DNA of 22,198 nt from JAPWJZ01 sp038247245 (GTDB lineage Bacteria > Pseudomonadota > Alphaproteobacteria > Micavibrionales > UBA2020), in assembly GCA_038247245.1 (NCBI GenBank), contig JBBRVE010000049.1, positions 1 through 22,198 of the forward strand, read 5' to 3'. The stretch's first letter is position 1. Every line of letters starts with the position of its first letter. The position numbers were made by a program, and so were the translations under genes. The notes below the pieces were generated by a model. It ran no database searches and was not told where the DNA came from. It was given only the letters and a program-made list of their open reading frames with translations. Of the stretch, positions 16,077 through 22,198 are shown in pieces.

Positions 16077-16160
16077 CTCAACAGCGATAGGATATTTTAT
16101 GTTAATCGGGCGCCCGCCCCTTTTAAAGCGGGTTAAGACCCCCATCCGACGGAGATTCTA

Positions 16161-17363
16161 ATGTCTGAACCTGAAAAAAAACCCGAGCGGGTTGAACCAG
16201 CTATTGATGACATTGCTGCCAATATTACTGCCAATGATGAAATCGTAGGCGCATCGCCCGCAGCCCCCGCCGTTCCGGCGACCCCTGCACCTGCGGTGGT
16301 CGAGCCCGTGAACGATAATGCTGAAGAAGCAACGCCTGCTGCCGCTACAGCGGCTCCCAAAAGCCGCCTGCGCGGTTTCCTGAAGGGTGCGTTCAACGTC
16401 GTTTCCGGCATGGCTATGGGTGCCGCCGTTTCCGCCGTTGCCAAAACCGCCGCTGTCGTTGGCATGACCATCGCGGGCGCGCCTGCATGGGCAACCATCC
16501 TCGGTTCCGGCGTTGCCGTCGGTATCGGCTCCACCCTGCTGCATGACGCGCTCGAGCGCCGCAAGCTGAAAAAGACCGGCGTTGAACTGCCCGCCTATTT
16601 CTCGCTCACGCATGGCAAGCAGCTGTTGTCGAAAAAGAACCTGAAAGTGTTCGGCCTCAGCACCACGTTTGCTATCGCCGGTTCGGCGCTTTTCATGGGC
16701 CTGCATTCGGGTGCCATCCAGAACTTCTTCGGCTTTGGCCCTGATGCCCACGTTGTTCCGCCCGTGGTTGTGCCGCCGGTTGAAACTGTGGTTGCTCCCC
16801 CTGTAGAAACGGTGGTTGCACCGCCCGTTGAAACGGTTGTGGCTCCGCCGGTTGAAACCGTGATCGCTCCTCCCGTTGAAACTGCGGTGCTGCCACCCGT
16901 CGAAACGATTGTCGCAGCGCCCGTTTGCGTTTCGCCCGCCGACCAGTTCGCCAACCTGATCGCCGGCCATGACGTATCGTCGCGCGTGACGGATGCCATC
17001 GCCCGCTCTGCCTCCACCAATGCCCATGTCGCGGCGCAAGGCGCGAAAGACCTCGCTTTCTTCGCGGTCAACGGCTTTGACGGTGTTCCGAAAGACCCGC
17101 ATGTGGCGGTCGAGCTGTTCAAGCAAGCAGCAGAGGCCGGCAACATGCAGGCCAAAGTTGACCTGCTGTACATGCAGTATCACGGCCTCGGCGGTGTTCC
17201 CGCCGACAAGGCTTCGGCACTCGGCGCCATGCAGGACATGAAGGGCGCACGCGCCGCCATGTTCGTGCAGGAATGGGGCCATGGCGCGAAGAACCTCGTG
17301 CATGTCAAATTCGATACCACCACGATCCTGAAAGGCATGGCGGTCGGTTGCCCGACGCCCTGA
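16161..17363 (+). CDS. Membrane-anchored protein with VVAPPVET repeats and Sel1-like domain
   Basis: I do not recognise the full 400-residue architecture. The N-terminus (1-66) is acidic, then Pro/Ala-rich and disordered. Two hydrophobic stretches follow (about 78-127, probably two helices, and about 163-182). Residues 202-257 are seven 8-residue units of the form VVAPPVET. The C-terminal part (about 285-360) looks like Sel1/TPR-like helices (AVELFKQAAEAGNMQAKVDL, then GLGGVPADKASAL). There is no signal peptide, so the first part is probably cytoplasmic and the repeat linker may span towards the cell wall to present the Sel1 part; that is inference. GGAG 6 nt upstream supports the start. It is a single-gene unit with its own promoter and a strong terminator. 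Confidence 0.75.
   Translation: MSEPEKKPERVEPAIDDIAANITANDEIVGASPAAPAVPATPAPAVVEPVNDNAEEATPAAATAAPKSRLRGFLKGAFNVVSGMAMGAAVSAVAKTAAVVGMTIAGAPAWATILGSGVAVGIGSTLLHDALERRKLKKTGVELPAYFSLTHGKQLLSKKNLKVFGLSTTFAIAGSALFMGLHSGAIQNFFGFGPDAHVVPPVVVPPVETVVAPPVETVVAPPVETVVAPPVETVIAPPVETAVLPPVETIVAAPVCVSPADQFANLIAGHDVSSRVTDAIARSASTNAHVAAQGAKDLAFFAVNGFDGVPKDPHVAVELFKQAAEAGNMQAKVDLLYMQYHGLGGVPADKASALGAMQDMKGARAAMFVQEWGHGAKNLVHVKFDTTTILKGMAVGCPTP
16764..16931 (+). repeat. 24-bp coding tandem repeat, seven units
   Basis: There are seven in-frame 24-base units encoding VVVPPVET, three copies of VVAPPVET, VIAPPVET, AVLPPVET and the degenerate IVAAPVCV. The amino acids are much better conserved than the third codon positions (CCGCCGGTT, CCCCCTGTA and CCTCCCGTT all encode PPV). 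The repeat is therefore old and kept by selection on the protein rather than by recent slippage. Copy number may vary between strains. Confidence 0.9.
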
Positions 17364-17384
17364 TCCTTCCGGATTTAAGGATAC

Positions 17385-17416
17385 AAAAAGGCCGGATCCA
17401 TGATCCGGCCTTTTTT
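17385..17416 (+). terminator. Strong Rho-independent terminator
   Basis: GGCCGGATC (17390-17398) pairs with GATCCGGCC (17402-17410) across a 3-nt loop. The stem is extended by A5 on the left and a T6 run on the right, giving about 14 pairs. It lies 22 nt after the stop of the repeat protein. With A and T tracts on both sides it could work in both directions. It is the clearest terminator in the window. Confidence 0.93.
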
Positions 17417-17465
17417 CTGTAGTAAGTCAGCTACTTAACAGTCGTCGATGGCCTTTCCCCGAAAT

Positions 17466-17499
17466 ACCTTTCGACCGATATTGAAAGGTTATGTATACT
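17466..17499 (+). promoter_or_regulatory. Promoter with inverted repeat before the HETGH protein gene
   Basis: TATACT (17494-17499) is a good -10, with a weak -35 TTCGAC (17470-17475) at 18 nt. A perfect inverted repeat ACCTTTC (17466-17472) / GAAAGGT (17483-17489) spans the -35 and spacer, as expected for a repressor or activator site. The gene starts 20 nt further on, with AAGGA at 17509-17513. Confidence 0.4.
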
Positions 17500-17519
17500 A
17501 GGGACTACAAGGAATCTTT

Positions 17520-18539
17520 ATGGCTGATGATACTCGCGCCGCCGATTTCACCAAAGCTGCCCGCCAACCGGGCTCCCCCGAATTCGACTTCGAAGCAGCC
17601 GTTTCAGAATTTTACGACGCTTATCCCGACCGCACCGGAAAAGTGTTCTTTGTGGACGTATCGACGGGTAACATCGCGCACCCCGAACAGCAGGTCGTAC
17701 AGGAACTCATCGAGCTGATGAACAGCGACATGGGCAAGGAAACGCTGCAGCCCATTTACGCGCATTGCGTGAAGCAAAAAACCTCCTATTGCCAGACCGA
17801 CGACCACGGCAATTCCATCGTCTTTATCTATACAGCCGATGACCGCCCGCGGTTTTTCGACGGCAGCGTAACTCCGGCGCAGGAACTCCAGTTTATTTTC
17901 GACCATGAAACCGGCCACGCGATTGTGCCCGAAGCCGGTAGCCGCGACAGGCTGGTGGCGGAAAATGCGGCGGATGCCTTTGCCCTGATCCGCAATTTGC
18001 AACGCAACGGGGCTGATCCCGTTCTGGCCGAACAGCTGATGCTGTTCCGCACGCGTCACGCGCTTTACAATACCAGCGGCATGATCAATTTCAGCAGCCC
18101 TACGGTTGAAAAGATAAATGAATCACAAGAGCGCATCGCTGCGGCGGGCATAAACGCGCAACAGGCGATTTCGCTCGCCGGCGCTTTCGCCGCCCATTAC
18201 ACCCCCAACACCGGCGAAGCGCAGCATTTGTTTGAAAGCTTTGAAAAACTGCACGGCCAGACGCCGCTGGGCGAACTGACCAATATCGTTCTGACGACGC
18301 CGTTCCCCGACACGTTTAAATGGACATCGACGGTATTGAAGGTGATCCTTGAAAAGAAAATCGCGACGCCCGCGGGGCTTGAGGAAGAATTCAATGCCGA
18401 GGCCGCGAAAACCATGCCGGCGAAAATCGCCGAGCGCGCGGCCAAGCTTGCGGATTACGATTTCATCGGCGAGGTACTGCGCGACAAGCCGATGCCGAAG
18501 GGCACCGCCCCCTTCCTCAACGGCCATCCCAAGGCGTAA
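17520..18539 (+). CDS. Putative cytoplasmic zinc metalloprotease-like protein (HETGH)
   Basis: The 339-residue protein has no signal peptide or membrane helix. Residues 125-136 read FIFDHETGHAIV, giving the zinc-protease signature HExxH at H129, E130 and H133. The following AENAADAFAL (147-156) offers E148 as third zinc ligand, with D152 nearby, as in gluzincin-type enzymes. The N-terminal 115 residues and the helical C-terminal part match nothing I know. AAGGA 7 nt upstream supports the start at 17520. Family membership is inferred from the motif alone; the substrate is unknown. The next gene is convergent, with its stop only one base away. Confidence 0.7.
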   Translation: MADDTRAADFTKAARQPGSPEFDFEAAVSEFYDAYPDRTGKVFFVDVSTGNIAHPEQQVVQELIELMNSDMGKETLQPIYAHCVKQKTSYCQTDDHGNSIVFIYTADDRPRFFDGSVTPAQELQFIFDHETGHAIVPEAGSRDRLVAENAADAFALIRNLQRNGADPVLAEQLMLFRTRHALYNTSGMINFSSPTVEKINESQERIAAAGINAQQAISLAGAFAAHYTPNTGEAQHLFESFEKLHGQTPLGELTNIVLTTPFPDTFKWTSTVLKVILEKKIATPAGLEEEFNAEAAKTMPAKIAERAAKLADYDFIGEVLRDKPMPKGTAPFLNGHPKA

Positions 18540-18540
18540 T

Positions 18541-19575
18541 TTACTTCAGGTTATTCACCACGGTTTTCCACGCCTGCTTTTCCTTGCCGTCGCTGGTTTT
18601 CAGGCCCAGCGTGCAGATGAAGTCGCGGAATTTGGCCTTGGTGCCCTTGGGCGCTTTTGCAAAACCGTAATAACCGGTGAACATGTCGCAATGCTCCTGC
18701 GTGAAATCATGCAGCATGAACAGACTCGCCATTTTGATCTGGTCACGCCCGCGCAGCGCGCTGATGAAAGTATCGAAAAATTTCGCCTGCCGCGCTTGGG
18801 ATGAGCCGAGCCCTTCGCTGGACGGGAAGCCCGCTTCCTGGAAGTAAATATCTTTCTCGCCCGCCGCCTGTGTGATCAAATCCAGATGGTCGCCGATATT
18901 TTCGACCGGGAGAGGTTTAAGGCCGATAACGGGGTAATAGGTGAAAATCGCAATCTCGCTCGCCTGCACCAGCTTGGCGATGATTTCCGTGCGTCCCGTC
19001 ATCAACCCGTCAAAGGTGACGGTGATGCCGACGCGCGTATCCGGCCATGCGTTGCGTTTAATGACTTCTGCGGCGCGTTCATAGAATTTCAGGAAAGCAG
19101 GCAGCTCCTTCGGGTTTTTCTCGAAATAAACATCGGCTTCGTTGGCGAGTGATACGTATTTCGGGGGCTTTGCGCCTTCTCGCACGAACTGGTCCATCAA
19201 TTCCTGTAACCGTGTGATTAGCGCGGGGTCATCCCATGCCAGCTTTTCCAAGTCGCGCGGCAATTCGCGCTTCACCGTATTGATCGGCTGGAACCCGAAA
19301 AAGACGGGGCGTCCGGCGGCGGTGTTGTCGTTGAAATCCTTCGCCAGCTGGTGCAGGTCGCCATAAATCCGGCTGCCGGGTTCAAGGTCGCGCCAGGTTT
19401 TGGTGATGACGATGGTCGAGGCGTTGATATCCTTCAGGTCCTGCGCCGTGGCCGCCCAATCCTCCGCATTCGCCTGCCCGCCGTTGCGGGGATAGGCAAG
19501 GACGGTGAATTCGGTTGCCAGCGCGGCAGTCGCGAAACTTGCGGCGAACAGCAGGGAAAGAATGAATGTTTTCAT
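18541..19575 (-). CDS. Secreted glycoside-hydrolase-like protein (clan GH-A type TIM barrel)
   Basis: A 344-residue exported protein with the signal peptide MKTFILSLLFAASFATAALA, cleaved before TEFTV. The order of motifs fits a (beta/alpha)8 hydrolase. LANEAD (N145, E146) matches the Asn-Glu acid/base at the end of strand 4, and YFQEAGFPSS (E247) matches the nucleophile Glu of strand 7. This spacing of about 100 residues is usual for clan GH-A (for example GH53 or GH5 relatives). The exact family and sugar are not clear. GAGGT lies 2-6 nt before ATG 19575; longer in-frame extensions to 19707 would bury the signal peptide and run into the divergent gene, so I rejected them. It is convergent with the HETGH gene and divergent from the pseudouridine synthase. 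Confidence 0.72.
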   Translation of the reverse strand: MKTFILSLLFAASFATAALATEFTVLAYPRNGGQANAEDWAATAQDLKDINASTIVITKTWRDLEPGSRIYGDLHQLAKDFNDNTAAGRPVFFGFQPINTVKRELPRDLEKLAWDDPALITRLQELMDQFVREGAKPPKYVSLANEADVYFEKNPKELPAFLKFYERAAEVIKRNAWPDTRVGITVTFDGLMTGRTEIIAKLVQASEIAIFTYYPVIGLKPLPVENIGDHLDLITQAAGEKDIYFQEAGFPSSEGLGSSQARQAKFFDTFISALRGRDQIKMASLFMLHDFTQEHCDMFTGYYGFAKAPKGTKAKFRDFICTLGLKTSDGKEKQAWKTVVNNLK

Positions 19576-19636
19576 GCACCTCATTTTGCCCCAAAAAGGC
19601 TGGCTTGACCATCCCCAACGCGCGTATGATGGCGGC

Positions 19637-20320
19637 ATGAAAAACATCCGCGACCATGTATTGTTCAAAGACCAGCTGATCATCGTGCTGAACAAGCCGC
19701 CCGGCATTCCCGTCCACGCAGGGCCGAACGGCGGCGCAAGCCTCGAGGATTATTTCATCGAATTGAAATACGAATACAAGGAAATGCCGCATCTTGGCCA
19801 CCGCCTCGACCGCGACACCAGCGGCTGCCTTGTGCTGGGCCGCAACGAACGCGCGCTGCGCAAGCTTGGCAAGCTGTTCGAAGGCGGGCGCATCCAGAAA
19901 ACCTACTGGGCGATCGTGACCGGAAAAATGATGGAAGAAACCGGCACCATCGACGTCGCCCTCAAAAAAGTAAAAGCCCCCAAGGGCTGGACGATGCAGC
20001 CTGCGCCGAAACACGACCCCGATGCGCAGGAAGCCGTCACGGATTACAAAGTGCTAAAGCACCTGCCCGGCAACCTGACATGGGTGGAGCTGTACCCCCG
20101 CACAGGCCGCACGCACCAACTGCGCGTGCATTTAAAATCGCTGGGTTTCCCGATCAAGGGTGACTGGCTTTATACGGGATCCGACACGCGCCCGCCGCAG
20201 GGCGAATTCCCGACGCTGAACCTCCATGCCCGCAGCATCACCCTGCCCCTCTATCAGGACAAGCCGCCGATCACGGTCGAGGCTGATCTGCCGGAGCATA
20301 TGGCAGCACTCATCACCTAA
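19637..20320 (+). CDS. RluA-family pseudouridine synthase
   Basis: This enzyme isomerises uridine to pseudouridine in rRNA or tRNA. The 227-residue protein shows the family signature GHRLDRDTSG (catalytic Asp58 in HRLD) and the C-terminal RTGRTHQLRVHLKSLGFPI. It begins directly with the catalytic domain (LIIVLNKPPGIPVH) and has no S4 RNA-binding domain, as in RluA/TruC-type rather than RluC/RluD. The start at ATG 19637 has only a weak SD; an upstream in-frame ATG at 19505 lies inside the divergent gene and was rejected. The RNA target cannot be told from sequence. Its stop shares CTAA (20317-20320) with the convergent tspO. Confidence 0.94.
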   Translation: MKNIRDHVLFKDQLIIVLNKPPGIPVHAGPNGGASLEDYFIELKYEYKEMPHLGHRLDRDTSGCLVLGRNERALRKLGKLFEGGRIQKTYWAIVTGKMMEETGTIDVALKKVKAPKGWTMQPAPKHDPDAQEAVTDYKVLKHLPGNLTWVELYPRTGRTHQLRVHLKSLGFPIKGDWLYTGSDTRPPQGEFPTLNLHARSITLPLYQDKPPITVEADLPEHMAALIT

Positions 20321-20820
20321 AGTCGCAGGATGATCATGTTGGGATCAACCGGTTTGTTCAGCATCGCATAAGAATAATTCAGGTATGCCGCAAACACCGT
20401 CCAGGCCAGCGCGGGCAGCATCAGGTATGCCACCAGCCGTTTCGGCTGCCACGCCGCGCGGATGAGAAGCAGCGCGACCAGATCATTGGCGACGATCCAG
20501 TAAAACCCGCCAAGGATCGCCTTGGCCGTGAAAAACACAAAGCTCCAGCCCCAGCTGAATGCCATGTAACAGGCAAACAGGATTTTCAATTTTTTTCGCT
20601 CCGCGCCTGGCGGCATCCGCCAGATCAACCACCCCGCCGCGGCAATCATCGCATACAGCGTAGACCACACCACCGGAAACACCCAGTTCGGCGGCGAGAA
20701 TGACGGCTTGTTCAGATGCGCATACCAATCCTGCACGCTGTTCATGTTGTAATGCCCGATCCCGCCGGAGATGACTTCGAAGGCGATGATGAGTAGGATG
20801 AGGGAGATGTATTTTTTCAT
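20317..20820 (-). CDS. tspO: TspO/MBR family tryptophan-rich sensory protein
   Basis: The 167-residue membrane protein has five predicted helices and is the bacterial homologue of the mitochondrial translocator protein, which binds porphyrins and other ligands. The signature WYAHLNKPSFSPPNWVFPVV, followed by WSTLYAMIAAAGWLIWR, is diagnostic, and the Trp-rich fourth helix and final AAYLNYSYAML also fit. I chose ATG 20820 (MKKYIS) with GGAA upstream. ATG 20841 is a real alternative because it overlaps the upstream stop as ATGA, which would couple translation. It is last in a set with a small membrane protein and an iron alcohol dehydrogenase. Confidence 0.93.
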   Translation of the reverse strand: MKKYISLILLIIAFEVISGGIGHYNMNSVQDWYAHLNKPSFSPPNWVFPVVWSTLYAMIAAAGWLIWRMPPGAERKKLKILFACYMAFSWGWSFVFFTAKAILGGFYWIVANDLVALLLIRAAWQPKRLVAYLMLPALAWTVFAAYLNYSYAMLNKPVDPNMIILRL

Positions 20821-20837
20821 GTTTCCACTTTTCCCAT

Positions 20838-21203
20838 TCATGTAGAGGATATAGGCGAGAAAACTAACTGTACCAAACAATACAATATGGTTACATTACT
20901 AAGGACAACCCACCAAAAAAATATTTTATTCGCAAAAACACTACTGCTGCGACGTTTCACAAATAGATGCCAGCCTAGATACTCCGCAGTTATGAAGGCG
21001 ACAGCATAAGACAACGCAATTAAAGCGCTAAGCAATAACGGTAATTCCTGCCCCAATTCTTCTAATGAATCTATAATCTGCGGCAATATAATTGCCGCCG
21101 GCAAAAGCGGAAAAGAAACCCACAGCGTACACAGGCCATAGTATACAATTTGGATGATATTCCCGAGAGCATCCCAAAAAGATTTGGATACTTTTATCGT
21201 CAC
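20838..21203 (-). CDS. Small unknown membrane protein
   Basis: The 121-residue protein has three or four likely helices (about 13-40, 54-79 and 92-115) and a basic loop FVKRRSSS near 81-88. No family is recognised. The start is GTG at 21203, overlapping the alcohol dehydrogenase TGA as GTGA, a classic coupling arrangement. The base composition is clearly more AT-rich than the alcohol dehydrogenase and tspO. Its TGA (20840-20838) overlaps a possible tspO start as ATGA, so it may be translated as a link between the two. The downstream TspO position suggests a membrane partner, but nothing in the sequence proves it. Confidence 0.65.
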   Translation of the reverse strand: MTIKVSKSFWDALGNIIQIVYYGLCTLWVSFPLLPAAIILPQIIDSLEELGQELPLLLSALIALSYAVAFITAEYLGWHLFVKRRSSSVFANKIFFWWVVLSNVTILYCLVQLVFSPISST

Positions 21204-22198
21204 GCAGCTTGCTTCTTCTCTACCAACTCACCCTTCAGCGCATTCGCAAAAATCTCCGCGTAATCTGCTGCCGTCAACTGGATCGGGTTGCCGCCGGCCG
21301 ACGGGTCTTGCGTGGCGAGCTGGCCGATTTCCTTGATGCGGTCGGAAGGCACGCCGATTTCGGCGAGGGTGTTGGGCACGCCCAATGCCTTGCGGAAATC
21401 GAGCATCCATTTCATCACGGCGTCGAAACCGCTGGCGTTATAGCCCTTGTCGGCAAGGTTCAGCACGCGCGACAGGTGGTCCATTTTCTCGGCCAGCGCG
21501 GGGCGGTTGCGCAGCACGACATAGGGCAGCAGAATCGCGTTCAGCAGGCCGTGCGGCTTGTCGTAGTTGCCGCCGAGCGGATGGGCGAGCGCGTGCACGC
21601 CGCCAAGGCCCTTCTGGAACGCCGCCGCGCCCATGGTGGCCGCGATCATCATATTGGCGCGCGCCTCGATATCCTTGCCGTCCTTGTACGCGCGGGGCAA
21701 ATATTCGGCGACCAACTTCATGCCCTCCAGCGCGATGCCATCCGCCTGCGGATGGAAACCGGGGGCGCAGAACGCCTCGAAGCAATGCACGAACGCATCA
21801 ATGCCGGTCGCCGCGGTGATATGCGGCGGCAGGCCGATCGTGAGTTCGGGGTCGGCGATGACCAGCGCGGGCATGATCTTGGGGTGGAAAATCAGTTTTT
21901 TCTCGTGGCTTTCTTCATGCACGACGACGGAGCAGCGGCCGACTTCCGACCCCGTGCCCGATGTCGTCGGCACAGCGATCAGGGGCGCCATGCCCGCTTC
22001 ATTCACGCGCAGGTAATTGTCGCCTTCATCCACGAAATCCCACAGCGGGCGGGTCTGGCCGACCATCAGCGCGATGGCCTTCGCGGCATCAAGGCCGGAA
22101 CCGCCGCCAAAGGCGATCACGCCGTCATGGCGCCCTGCGTGATAGGCCTTGATGCCCTCAAGGATGTTCGCCTCGATCGGATTGGGCCGCACATCGGA
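21200..22198 (-). CDS. Iron-containing (group III) alcohol dehydrogenase, N-terminus cut by window edge
   Basis: This NAD(P)-dependent dehydrogenase interconverts alcohols and aldehydes. The frame is open to the right edge; the GTG at 22192 is an internal valine within SDVRPNP, which is a normal family motif, so the true start lies outside. The visible 333 residues show the nucleotide-binding loop GGGSGLDAAKAIAL, PTTSGTGSEV, and metal ligands in GIDAFVHCFEAF (Asp, His), HALAHPLGG (His) and YDKPHGLLNA (His). All four expected metal ligands are present, so it should be active. The substrate cannot be read from sequence. It leads the minus-strand set with the small membrane protein and TspO. Confidence 0.95.
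   Translation of the reverse strand, partial: SDVRPNPIEANILEGIKAYHAGRHDGVIAFGGGSGLDAAKAIALMVGQTRPLWDFVDEGDNYLRVNEAGMAPLIAVPTTSGTGSEVGRCSVVVHEESHEKKLIFHPKIMPALVIADPELTIGLPPHITAATGIDAFVHCFEAFCAPGFHPQADGIALEGMKLVAEYLPRAYKDGKDIEARANMMIAATMGAAAFQKGLGGVHALAHPLGGNYDKPHGLLNAILLPYVVLRNRPALAEKMDHLSRVLNLADKGYNASGFDAVMKWMLDFRKALGVPNTLAEIGVPSDRIKEIGQLATQDPSAGGNPIQLTAADYAEIFANALKGELVEKKQAA

Noticed and set aside
16764..16931. Tandem 24-bp repeats as a possible CRISPR array
   Set aside because: The units are contiguous with no spacers, vary at third codon positions, and stay in frame in a coding region.
16158..17303. 381-codon minus-strand frame rich in Asn, Arg and Phe repeats
   Set aside because: Its repeats are the complement of the 24-bp VVAPPVET coding repeat. 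The plus-strand gene has a promoter, an SD and a terminator; this frame has none.
19576..19707. N-terminal extension of the glycoside-hydrolase-like protein
   Set aside because: It would place a typical signal peptide 44 residues inside and overlap the divergent pseudouridine synthase; GAGGT before 19575 supports the shorter form.
22190..22192. GTG as start of the iron alcohol dehydrogenase
   Set aside because: The upstream codons continue in frame as SDV before RPNP, a normal internal family motif, so the gene runs off the window.

Overview
The window is a moderately GC-rich, densely packed bacterial chromosome segment. It most resembles an alphaproteobacterium: there is a small DUF6356-type protein, an alpha-2-macroglobulin/PBP1C pair, and many short leaders and 1-4 nt gene junctions. 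This placement is an inference from gene content, not from a marker gene. No tRNA, rRNA, CRISPR array, insertion sequence or phage gene was seen. Both outermost genes are cut by the window edges.

Layout. (1) 1-1802, plus strand: the end of phaE and all of phaC, a class III polyhydroxyalkanoate (PHA) synthase. An AT-rich four-helix membrane protein with two CxxC pairs follows (1828-2634). (2) 2631-3434, minus: an ankyrin-like unknown with its own promoter. (3) 3538-6428, minus: a probable operon of a long GTP cyclohydrolase II relative (Urc1-like), uracil phosphoribosyltransferase (upp), and a two-domain protein joining a HAD phosphatase to what looks like a 2H phosphoesterase. (4) 6621-7421, plus: a divergent protein-kinase-fold protein. 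(5) 7418-15579, minus: a 2000-residue alpha-2-macroglobulin followed by pbpC, a known functional pair of the periplasm. (6) 15715-18539, plus: a DUF6356-like protein, a membrane-anchored protein with a (VVAPPVET)n linker and Sel1-like repeats ending at a strong terminator, and a cytoplasmic HETGH zinc-protease-like protein. (7) 18541-19575, minus: a secreted glycoside-hydrolase-like protein, divergent from an RluA-type pseudouridine synthase (19637-20320). (8) 20317-22198, minus: a tightly coupled set of an iron-containing alcohol dehydrogenase (cut by the edge), a small membrane protein and TspO.

How the genes work together. PhaE and PhaC form one enzyme for carbon storage. Urc1-like plus Upp suggests the URC route of uracil breakdown, which starts from UMP, although the DUF1688 (Urc4) partner is not here. 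The HAD-2H protein, translationally coupled to upp, is the least explained and most interesting gene. Alpha-2-macroglobulin and PBP1C probably protect and repair the envelope. A recurrent oddity is that three convergent gene pairs overlap by exactly 4 nt at CTAA or TTAA, so both stop codons lie in the same four bases and there is no room for a terminator between them.
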